Positions 1 to 6,798 of a stretch of DNA of 13,353 nucleotides are shown in pieces. The notes under the pieces are model-generated. The model did no database searches and was not told the DNA's origin. It was given only the letters and a program-made list of their open reading frames with translations. The DNA comes from Bacillota bacterium. GTDB taxonomy: Bacteria > Bacillota > Clostridia > Oscillospirales > Oscillospiraceae. The stretch's first letter is position 1, and each line of letters starts with the position of its first letter. Made by a program: the position numbers and the translations under genes. Location of the stretch: contig WQUU01000117.1 of NCBI GenBank assembly GCA_009781925.1, positions 1 to 13,353 of the forward strand, written 5' to 3'.

Positions 1-1
1 G

Positions 2-208
2 GCTGACATCTCCCTTGTCGGTTGTGACGATATCGTCTTTGCACAGAGCATGGATCCCCCGCTCACAACGATACGCGCACCGAAGGAAGAAATAGGCCGG
101 CGCGCAATGTACATGTTGCTGGAACAAATTAATGGCCGCACTCCAGAAAGTCTCTCACTCAGCACTGAACTGATTATTCGCCAATCCACCGGTGCGTCAC
201 ATGTGTGA
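2..208 (+). CDS. LacI-family transcriptional regulator, C-terminal fragment (5' end outside window)
   Basis: Only the last 68 residues and the TGA stop are in the window; the reading frame is open from base 2. The piece matches the end of the periplasmic-binding-protein-like effector domain of LacI/GalR regulators: an ADISLVGCDDI stretch (family consensus close to DISVVGFDD), then PPLTTIRAPKEEIGRRA and a final TELIIRQST. These are the well-known C-terminal signatures of the family. The helix-turn-helix DNA-binding domain lies upstream and cannot be seen. Such proteins usually repress or activate a neighbouring sugar-use operon and respond to an imported sugar. Its position 95 nt before the glycan-binding lipoprotein gene, on the same strand, suggests that it controls this locus, but that is inference. 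The Cys in GCDD, where Phe is common, is a small oddity. Confidence 0.9.
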   Translation, partial: ADISLVGCDDIVFAQSMDPPLTTIRAPKEEIGRRAMYMLLEQINGRTPESLSLSTELIIRQSTGASHV

Positions 209-303
209 TCTTGCCTTTCCTATTATTTTGGCACTTCACCTGTATCTGGGATTCATATGATTGGATATGGGGTGTGTAATATTATTTCAGGAGGAGAACT
301 AAA

Positions 304-1191
304 ATGAAGCTCAAGAAACTGCTTCCACTTGCTCTGGCACTTGTGATGTTGATCGTTCTATTGGCTGGCTGCGGCGGACCCGCAACCTCCCCGTCCCCGA
401 CGGCCACACCCACTCCCACGGCCACACCCACACCAACGCCTACGCCAACGCCGACCCCAACAGCCACACCGACACCCACACCGACGCCTACAGCGACACC
501 CGCAGCTACTCCAGCAGCCGTACAAATCCCGAAAACCTCGACTGCCCCAACGCTCGACGGTACGCTGTCTAGCGGCGAGTGGACGAACGCCCTTACCGTG
601 AACATGAATGCTGACAAGCTGCATTGGGCTTCTGGCGACAATTCAAAAAACATTCTGGGGGCAAGCACCTACTATTTCATGTGGGATGACAACTACTTTT
701 ATTTTGCCGCCGATGTGACAGACAATGGCCCGTATGACATGACAAAGGTTCCTGATTTCGGTGCCGCTCTGAATTCCGGTAATCTCGCGCAGCTCTGCTT
801 CTTCAGCGGACCTACCGCATCTTTCGGAGACGGCACACAAAATCTGTTCTTTGACTTCCACCCAAAGACCGCCAACGGACAGCCCGACATGTTTGAGCAT
901 TTTAGCCTCAACGCGCAGCTTTCAACGATTGATCCCAATTGCAAAATTGCCTCCACGTTCAAAGCTGATGGCACCTCTTATGTCCTTGAAGCGCAGATTC
1001 CGTGGGCCGTATTCCAAAAGATTGTTGCTAACGGATTCACAACCCAGTTTACGGGCCAGGCCGGTCAGTCTATTTTGATGCTCGGCGTCATTGATTCCAC
1101 AGACAACAATAATCCTGGGACAGCGATTATTGGCAGCAATGATCCATGGAATGATCCGGCGAATACCACGACATATGTCCTCGCAGGGTAA
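304..1191 (+). CDS. Lipoprotein with Thr/Pro stalk and CBM9-like carbohydrate-binding domain
   Basis: A 295-residue protein. The N-terminus is a lipoprotein signal: Lys at 2, 4 and 5, a hydrophobic run, then lipobox L20-A21-G22-C23. After acylation, Cys23 would anchor it to the outer face of the membrane. Residues 26-70 are a nearly pure Thr-Pro/Thr-Ala-Thr-Pro linker, the kind of stalk seen in Gram-positive cell-surface glycan proteins. Residues about 75-295 look like a DOMON/CBM9-type beta-sandwich (Pfam family of carbohydrate-binding domain 9-like proteins): PTLDGTLSSGEW at the start, YYFMWDDNYFYFAADVTD in the core and a late strand of the form YVLEAQIPW. No catalytic domain is attached, so it probably binds glycan at the surface. 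The ATG at 304 is supported by an AGGAGGAG at 289-296, 7 nt upstream. The exact ligand cannot be read from sequence. Confidence 0.85.
   Translation: MKLKKLLPLALALVMLIVLLAGCGGPATSPSPTATPTPTATPTPTPTPTPTPTATPTPTPTPTATPAATPAAVQIPKTSTAPTLDGTLSSGEWTNALTVNMNADKLHWASGDNSKNILGASTYYFMWDDNYFYFAADVTDNGPYDMTKVPDFGAALNSGNLAQLCFFSGPTASFGDGTQNLFFDFHPKTANGQPDMFEHFSLNAQLSTIDPNCKIASTFKADGTSYVLEAQIPWAVFQKIVANGFTTQFTGQAGQSILMLGVIDSTDNNNPGTAIIGSNDPWNDPANTTTYVLAG
379..513 (+). repeat. Low-complexity (ACNCCN)n tract coding a Thr/Pro linker
   Basis: This stretch encodes residues 26-70 of the CBM9-like lipoprotein as repeated Thr-Pro units with occasional Thr-Ala-Thr-Pro spacers. Third codon positions vary (ACA, ACG, ACT, ACC), so selection has kept the peptide rather than an exact DNA repeat, and simple slippage should be limited. 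On the opposite strand the same bases read as a long Gly-Val repeat, which is only a shadow. Confidence 0.85.
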
Positions 1192-1241
1192 ACATACAGA
1201 ACAACAGCCAACATAGAATCAAAGTTTAAATCAATAAAGCG

Positions 1242-1301
1242 ACGGCCAGCCCCTTTTGGTACGGTTATCGTAAAAAATACTATACCATTGGGACTGGCCG
1301 T
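1242..1301. repeat. Long imperfect inverted repeat in the intergenic gap before the rhamnosidase gene
   Basis: The left arm at 1242-1253 (ACGGCCAGCCCC) pairs with the right arm at 1290-1301 (GGGACTGGCCGT), giving 11 of 12 base pairs with one C/A mismatch at 1250/1293. An inner 5-bp stem (1257-1261, TGGTA, with 1283-1287, TACCA) continues the structure across a small internal loop. A rival small hairpin (1260-1263 with 1269-1272) lies inside the loop. No T-tract follows either arm, so it is not a standard intrinsic terminator. It could be an mRNA processing or stability element between the surface lipoprotein gene and the enzyme genes, an attenuator, or a small mobile-repeat remnant. Confidence 0.7.
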
Positions 1302-1328
1302 ATCTTTAGATTGAAAGAAAAAATTATC

Positions 1329-1334
1329 GAAGGA
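1329..1334 (+). promoter_or_regulatory. Ribosome binding site that decides the GH78 start
   Basis: GAAGGA lies 6 nt before the ATG at 1341. The in-frame TTG at 1311 has no purine-rich site at a good distance and lies just after the inverted repeat, so the ATG is preferred. Confidence 0.6.
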
Positions 1335-1340
1335 ATCGGC

Positions 1341-3902
1341 ATGCTTAATACAACGTTTCTGACTTGTTCATATGTTCAAAGTCCCCTTGGACTGGGAGAA
1401 ATTGCGCCAAACTTTGGATGGATTCTGGAGTCGGACAAGCGGAATGTACTCCAGACGGCGTATCGCCTCCAAGTGGCCCTTGACCCTGACTTTGGCGCAC
1501 TGCTATGGGATAGCGGTGCGGTTAGCGCCGACCAGTCCGTAAATGTACCATGCTTAGGGTTCGTGCCACAGTCTGCAACCGAATATTTTTGGCGGGTTCA
1601 GGTGGCAGATAACCACGGAGATGTGAGCCCTTGGAGCGAAACTGCCCATTTTGAGATGGGGTTATTGTCAGAATGTGACTGGAAAGCTGTTTTCATTAGT
1701 CCCGATACGAATCACGAAGATTCACGCGCTTACTATTTGCGGAAAATATTTCATCTGCCGTCTCCGGCAGTGAAAGCTAGGCTCTATGCCACGGCTTTGG
1801 GCATGTACGAATTATTTCTAAATGGAAAAAGAGTCGGTGAAGACTTGCTCACCCCCGGCTGGACGGAGTATAAGAGCCGCTTGCAGCACCAGACCTATGA
1901 TGTAACTGATCTTCTGCATAAGGGTGAAAATGAGTTGCGAATACACTTGGGGTCGGGCTGGTACAAATGTGATTTGCTTGGCGGCCGCAAGTATGGTTTG
2001 GAGACCGCCGCCCTTTGTCAATTGAACGCGAGCCTTATGGATGGAAAATCAACGCTGCTCGTAACAGACGAGAGCTGGGAGTATACAGAAAGCCCGGTGT
2101 TGTTCTCCGAGTTGTATCACGGAGAAACATATGATGCCCGGATTACACCAAATGGCTGGCGGCCGGTGCGCACTGTAATATTCGATAAAAGTATCATTAT
2201 CCCGCAGGACGGATTGCCTGTACGCAGACAGGAAACTCTGCCGGTGCAAGAACTGATTGTTACGCCGAAAGGCGAAACAGTGCTGGATTTTGGGCAGAAT
2301 CTGGTTGGGTTTGTCCACTTTCGGGTACATGGAAACGCCGGGGACAAAGCCCTGCTTCGACATGCGGAGATACTGGACGCGGCAGGTAATTTCTATACGG
2401 AGAACCTTCGCTCTGCGCGTGAGACTGTGGAATATATTCTGTGTGGAGACGGGGAAGAAGTATTTGAGCCGCATTTTTCCTTCCAAGGCTTCCGTTATGT
2501 CTGCGTGGACGCCTGGCCGGGTAACGTAGACTTGGCTGATTTTGAAGCGGTGGTAATCCATTCCGATATGCGGTGTGTCGGTGATTTTCACTGCTCAGAG
2601 CCACTTTTGGAACAGCTTCACCATAACATTCTCTGGGGAATGAAAGGCAATTTTGTGGATGTGTGCACTGATTGCCCGCAGCGTGATGAGCGGTTAGGGT
2701 GGACTGGTGACGCGCAGGTGTTTGTTCAAATGGCAACCGACTTGATGGATGTCCGCGCCTTTTTCCGTAAATGGCTGCGTGATATGCGCGCGGCGCAGTT
2801 TCCTAACGGCGGTATCCCCGTCGTAATACCGGATGTGCTTTCGAATTCTCAACATACCCTGGTGGAAGGCCAGGAGTGTTTCATGCGTGACAGCGCCGGA
2901 TGGAGCGACGCCGCCGTAATTATACCATGGACCCTGTATAAAGCATATGGCGATATTGGGATTCTGCGTGAACATTATCCGATGATGAAAAATTGGGTGG
3001 AATTCGTCCGCGCGACGGGAACGGAAGAGACACTTTGGGATATCGGCTTTCAATTCGGCGATTGGCTGGCGCTTGACGCACATGAGGGAAGCTATTTTGG
3101 GGCAACACCGAATGATTTAGTAGCGACAGCTTTTTATGCCTATTCGACTGAGCTTCTCAGTAAAACCGCTGAGGTATTGGGGTTGGCTGAGGATGCAGCG
3201 ATTTATCGTGATTTGCGGAGGCGTATTGGCAAAACTTTTGAGGAACATTATTTTATGTCTGATGGAACACTTATTTCACAGACACAGACAGCACAGATTT
3301 TATCTTTAGCGTTTGGGCTTGTTCCCGAGAAGTATCGTACAGATATCGTTAATACCTTACTGGCGCTGATTCAAGAGAATGGTGGACATTTGACAACCGG
3401 CTTTTTAGGGACTCCATTTCTCTGTCATGTACTTGCGGATAACGGAGAATTGGACACGGCTTACGGATTGCTATTGCAAAAGGATTATCCGTCTTGGCTT
3501 TACCAAGTTTTGAAAGGAGCCACGACAATCTGGGAGCATTGGGATGGGATCAAGCCGGACGGTAGCATGTGGAGCGCCGATATGAATAGCTTCAATCATT
3601 ATGCTTTTGGTGCAATTGGGGATTTTCTTTATCGCATAGTTGCGGGAATTGATGTGGATGAGTGCCAGCCTGGCTATAAGCACATTCTTTTCCACCCGTG
3701 TCCAGGCGGCGGTTTGCATAGTGTTTCGGCTTCGCTTGAAACGCCATATGGAAAGGCTGCTATTGCATGGACGATTACAGGGAACATATTGTATGTTGAT
3801 GTTTTGACACCGCATAACACGACGGCGACGCTGATCTTGCCGAGCCAGCGAGAAATACAGGTCGGATCGGGCTCATACAGTTTTGAGGAAGCAATACAAT
3901 AA
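1341..3902 (+). CDS. GH78 family alpha-L-rhamnosidase, cytoplasmic
   Basis: The protein has 853 residues from the ATG at 1341, close to the family's usual 850-1000. Members remove terminal alpha-L-rhamnose by an inverting mechanism. Visible order: an N-terminal Ig-like region (about 1-105), the rhamnosidase N-terminal beta domain with a GMYELFLNGKRVG stretch (about 125-290), a concanavalin-like domain containing VLDFGQNLVGF (about 300-400), the six-hairpin (alpha/alpha)6 catalytic domain (about 410-765) and a C-terminal beta domain. The hallmark DCPQRDERLGWTGDAQ starts at D444 and carries the expected general acid E450. ATTIWEHWDG carries E732, the expected general base. All key acidic residues are present, so the enzyme should be active. 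There is no signal peptide, so it should act on imported oligosaccharides. It is the first gene of the tight enzyme block and ends 15 nt before the next start. Confidence 0.93.
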   Translation: MLNTTFLTCSYVQSPLGLGEIAPNFGWILESDKRNVLQTAYRLQVALDPDFGALLWDSGAVSADQSVNVPCLGFVPQSATEYFWRVQVADNHGDVSPWSETAHFEMGLLSECDWKAVFISPDTNHEDSRAYYLRKIFHLPSPAVKARLYATALGMYELFLNGKRVGEDLLTPGWTEYKSRLQHQTYDVTDLLHKGENELRIHLGSGWYKCDLLGGRKYGLETAALCQLNASLMDGKSTLLVTDESWEYTESPVLFSELYHGETYDARITPNGWRPVRTVIFDKSIIIPQDGLPVRRQETLPVQELIVTPKGETVLDFGQNLVGFVHFRVHGNAGDKALLRHAEILDAAGNFYTENLRSARETVEYILCGDGEEVFEPHFSFQGFRYVCVDAWPGNVDLADFEAVVIHSDMRCVGDFHCSEPLLEQLHHNILWGMKGNFVDVCTDCPQRDERLGWTGDAQVFVQMATDLMDVRAFFRKWLRDMRAAQFPNGGIPVVIPDVLSNSQHTLVEGQECFMRDSAGWSDAAVIIPWTLYKAYGDIGILREHYPMMKNWVEFVRATGTEETLWDIGFQFGDWLALDAHEGSYFGATPNDLVATAFYAYSTELLSKTAEVLGLAEDAAIYRDLRRRIGKTFEEHYFMSDGTLISQTQTAQILSLAFGLVPEKYRTDIVNTLLALIQENGGHLTTGFLGTPFLCHVLADNGELDTAYGLLLQKDYPSWLYQVLKGATTIWEHWDGIKPDGSMWSADMNSFNHYAFGAIGDFLYRIVAGIDVDECQPGYKHILFHPCPGGGLHSVSASLETPYGKAAIAWTITGNILYVDVLTPHNTTATLILPSQREIQVGSGSYSFEEAIQ

Positions 3903-3917
3903 GAGGTGCAAAAAGTT

Positions 3918-4895
3918 ATGAAGCCTTGCGAAGTAGTGGCGAAGACTATCAAAGGTGAAAAAAGCCTATATACCCCGCTATATGCATGGATATGGGAGAA
4001 TGTCAACGACAAAATCGAGCGGGCATACGGCTCAATGGCGGCGTTTGAAGACAAATACGAGTTCGACATGGCGCATATTTTTGGCGCGCCTCCGGCGGCA
4101 GAGGGTGAAGGCATCAGCAAGTGGGATGAGATGCGACAAAAGGGCATCGAGGTTACACCGGAAGTTCTTTTGGAAGTGGACCCATGGGACCCGCCCAATG
4201 ATATGGCGATGTATGCGTATATCATTCAGGAACTGAAGCATCACAAGGAGAGGGACCGCTTTTGTTATATGCAGACACCCGGCATTTTTGAGTGCCTGAA
4301 CGGACCTTTCGGCATTGAGAACCACCTGTGCTATCTCGCCCTGTACCCCGACGAGCTGAAAGAGGTATACAGACGCCAAGCGGAGTGGAATAGGCAGTAT
4401 GCTTTGAATATTTGTGAACTCGGCATGGATATGATCCATGTTTCCGACGATTGGGGAAGCCAACAATCCCTGCTGTTCAACCCCAAACAGTGGTGGGAAT
4501 TGATCTATCCCAACCACTTGGTTATGACACAGGCGGTCAAAAAGGCCGGCAAATTTGTTAGCCTGCACTCAGACGGGAATGTAAATCAAGTGTTGGACGG
4601 AATTGTTGCTCTTGGTTATGATCTTGTCCATCCGTATCAGGAATCTGCCGGCATGAGCTATGATACTTATCTTGAAAAATATAGCGACAAGTTTGCCATT
4701 TTGGGTGGGATCTGCATTCAGACCACCTTGGGATTCGGAAATTATGAGCGCCTTGAAAGTGAGATCCAGCGCGTTTTCGGCCTGCTCAAGGGCAAGCGCT
4801 GGTGTTGCTGTACATCACATCTTGTGCAACCGCACTGTTCCCTGGAAGAACTGGAATTTGCTTTAAATCTTGCTCATCGGCTTTGTGGAAAATAA
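3918..4895 (+). CDS. Uroporphyrinogen decarboxylase (URO-D) superfamily protein, not HemE
   Basis: The protein has 325 residues from the ATG at 3918. An in-frame GTG at 3906 is possible, but it sits inside the AGAGG that serves as the ribosome site. The fold is recognised from the URO-D/cobalamin methyltransferase superfamily: FDMAHIFG near residue 50, DDWGSQQSLLFNPKQW in the middle, VSLHSDGNV around 217 and a C-terminal CTSHLVQPHCSLEEL. The N-terminal RQAGR signature of true heme-pathway URO-D is absent, so a heme role is unlikely. In corrinoid methyltransferases of this superfamily (MtaA, MtbA), zinc is held by His-x-Cys and a later Cys. Here the matching places look like H217-S-D219 and S300-H301, so the site differs. 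The surrounding Cys296-298 and Cys307 are notable. Lying between glycosidase genes, it may act on a modified sugar or in methyl transfer; this is inference, and the reaction is unknown. Confidence 0.8.
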   Translation: MKPCEVVAKTIKGEKSLYTPLYAWIWENVNDKIERAYGSMAAFEDKYEFDMAHIFGAPPAAEGEGISKWDEMRQKGIEVTPEVLLEVDPWDPPNDMAMYAYIIQELKHHKERDRFCYMQTPGIFECLNGPFGIENHLCYLALYPDELKEVYRRQAEWNRQYALNICELGMDMIHVSDDWGSQQSLLFNPKQWWELIYPNHLVMTQAVKKAGKFVSLHSDGNVNQVLDGIVALGYDLVHPYQESAGMSYDTYLEKYSDKFAILGGICIQTTLGFGNYERLESEIQRVFGLLKGKRWCCCTSHLVQPHCSLEELEFALNLAHRLCGK

Positions 4896-4908
4896 GGTTG
4901 CTTCTTTT

Positions 4909-4915
4909 GAGGGAG
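4909..4915 (+). promoter_or_regulatory. Ribosome binding site that decides the GH127-like start
   Basis: GAGGGAG ends 3 nt before the ATG at 4919 and 9 nt before the in-frame ATG at 4925. The second spacing is the normal one, so 4925 is chosen. The difference is only two residues. The frame is open further upstream, back into the preceding gene, but no start there has a suitable site. Confidence 0.55.
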
Positions 4916-4924
4916 AAAATGATA

Positions 4925-6769
4925 ATGGGGACAATTAATATTCCTGACAACCTAGATTTAGCTGACCGTGCCCGCTTGGGCTTGCACGGACTGATCGGCA
5001 CATGCGATCCAGAGCTGGACTATGAACCATATTTTCTTACCTATTATTCCGCCCGCCCGGCTTATTTTCTGCATTGGTCAACGATGGTCTCTGGCGTCAA
5101 GCCGAAGTTCCTGGAGGCGTTTGCGCTGCTGAAGTGCATCTGCGGTACGCCAGATACCGATCAGGAGAAAGCGTTTCTCCGTTCCTTCATGGACAATATC
5201 GACGAGGACGGGCTGTTGTATGACAAGGCCGCGCCAAATCGTCCTTGGAACGTCGGCGTCGGCTACGGTGTCAAGAGCCGCGACATGGACTATGCCAACA
5301 TCGCCGGGAATGGGCGCTTGGTAAACGGTCTATGGTATATGTACCAGCTCACCAGTGACGAGTCGTACAAGACCGCGATGAAGCGGTGTGCTGAAAAAAT
5401 GGTTGATATCGCCGTGATAAAAAACGACTACGCCTATTATCCCGACAGCAAATGCGGCAACGACTTTTCCTGGATCAAGAGCGGCTGGCCGCATACCGAC
5501 GAGCCGAAGGGGCCACAAGAGGGCTGCGAGGGCTCGGTCACATTCTATCAACTGCTGCCCGTGCGCGGGCTGATGAAATGGTATTACATGAGCGGCGACG
5601 AGCGGATGCTGGACCTGTCCAAACGGCTGGTCAAGTTCGCGACGCAGCCGAAGTTTTACGGTGGTGTTGTGGATACAGATCCCAGCTATGGGGCGGAGCG
5701 GGCCCACTGGTGGGGGCACCAGCACGGCAACCTTGCGGCCTTCCGGGGTATCATGGACTACGCCTGTGCCGCATCTGACGTGAGCGCCTTGGAATTCGTG
5801 CGCGATGCATACGAGTGGCACCGGCAAGGCATCTGCCCGCAGCTTGGCCAGTCGGTCACCATAGAAGGCTGCTGCGGAGGCGACCTGCCTGCGCTCGCCA
5901 TTCAGCTGACTGACGCTGGAATTGGGGACTATTGGGACGACGCGGATCATTTTGTGCGCAACCTGACTGCGCAGGTGCAGGTCACCGATCTCGAAGGGAT
6001 TCGCAGGATCGGCGAGTCTTACGCCGAACGCCCGAAGGATGCCCGCTTCGGCGCGCCTGACGATTTCCGTTTTACCAGAAGCATCAATATCGGGGAACCC
6101 ATTCCTGGCCTAGAGTGTCTGGATAATGTGCTGGGGCGTTCGGTGGGAGCCATAGCCAATTTTCTCTCCAGCGGGCGATACCAGTCACCAAACCAGATGG
6201 CCTGCTGCACCGGGAATGGGCTTCAGGGCTTCTACTATGCGTGGGAGGCCGCAATCCGGCACAGCGGCGGCGTGTCTTCGGTGAATCTTCTGTTCACGCG
6301 TTTTTCCGAGTGGATGGATTTGATCAGCTATCTGCCATACGAGGGCAAAGTCTTTATCCGAAACAAGACGTCAAAAGTGATTAATGTTCGGATACCAGGC
6401 GGTGTTCCGCTGAATCAGGCGCGTGTAACAGTGAACGGCAACGCTATGACCCCGGTATTCTGTGGGCGTTATGTATCATTAACCGGCCTGTGTGGAGGTG
6501 AGGAGATCGTCGTTACCTTTCCACAGACTGAACGTAAGCTGACGCTTAGTGTTCCGAATCTGAATGGTCGTCTGTTCTGGGGATATCCGAAGGTAACCGC
6601 GAATTTTGTCGGTTCTACCTGCATCGGCCTGGAGGATGAAGGCGAGAGTCAGTTCGGCAGCGAGTCGGTACTCGTGCGGCAGTTCAATGAGCCGAAATAC
6701 TGGGGCGGCGAAACGGTGTATAAAGATGCGTCGTACTATGTGCCTCCGAAAGTGGTCCAGTGGTATTGA
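4925..6769 (+). CDS. GH127/DUF1680-like glycosidase (beta-L-arabinofuranosidase type)
   Basis: The protein has 614 residues and no signal peptide. It resembles the GH127 (DUF1680) group: an (alpha/alpha)6-barrel N-terminal part, then beta-rich C-terminal domains with SYLPYEGKVFIRNKT and a VRIPGGV stretch typical of the family. In characterised GH127 beta-L-arabinofuranosidase (HypBA1), a zinc-bound cysteine is the nucleophile, with ligands in a Glu-x-Cys motif and a later Cys-Cys pair. Here E314-G-C316 (followed by C317) and C427-C428 fit that pattern, so the unusual cysteine-zinc chemistry is probably kept. The spacing between motifs is larger than in HypBA1, and overall similarity looks distant, so the sugar released could be beta-L-arabinofuranose or another residue; family members acting on other pectic sugars are known. 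It starts 29 nt after the URO-D-like gene and ends 29 nt before the GH36-like gene. Confidence 0.75.
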   Translation: MGTINIPDNLDLADRARLGLHGLIGTCDPELDYEPYFLTYYSARPAYFLHWSTMVSGVKPKFLEAFALLKCICGTPDTDQEKAFLRSFMDNIDEDGLLYDKAAPNRPWNVGVGYGVKSRDMDYANIAGNGRLVNGLWYMYQLTSDESYKTAMKRCAEKMVDIAVIKNDYAYYPDSKCGNDFSWIKSGWPHTDEPKGPQEGCEGSVTFYQLLPVRGLMKWYYMSGDERMLDLSKRLVKFATQPKFYGGVVDTDPSYGAERAHWWGHQHGNLAAFRGIMDYACAASDVSALEFVRDAYEWHRQGICPQLGQSVTIEGCCGGDLPALAIQLTDAGIGDYWDDADHFVRNLTAQVQVTDLEGIRRIGESYAERPKDARFGAPDDFRFTRSINIGEPIPGLECLDNVLGRSVGAIANFLSSGRYQSPNQMACCTGNGLQGFYYAWEAAIRHSGGVSSVNLLFTRFSEWMDLISYLPYEGKVFIRNKTSKVINVRIPGGVPLNQARVTVNGNAMTPVFCGRYVSLTGLCGGEEIVVTFPQTERKLTLSVPNLNGRLFWGYPKVTANFVGSTCIGLEDEGESQFGSESVLVRQFNEPKYWGGETVYKDASYYVPPKVVQWY

Positions 6770-6798
6770 GACGATTTAATAAGGGCAAGGGATACTTC

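Noticed and set aside
228..282. Possible promoter before the lipoprotein gene (TTGGCA at 228-233, TATGAT at 256-261, TAATAT at 277-282)
   Set aside because: The spacings between the -35-like and -10-like hexamers are 22 nt or worse, so no pair is convincing.
282..668. Reverse-strand open frame encoding a long Gly-Val repeat
   Set aside because: It is the antisense reading of the Thr/Pro linker codons of the lipoprotein gene, which has a strong ribosome site and a lipobox. The reverse frame has no such support.
1242..1310. Rho-independent terminator after the lipoprotein gene
   Set aside because: The inverted repeat is strong but is followed by TATCTTTAG rather than a T-tract, and the loop is long.
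3918..4895. Heme-pathway uroporphyrinogen decarboxylase (hemE)
   Set aside because: The RQAGR substrate-binding signature is missing and there are no heme-biosynthesis neighbours.
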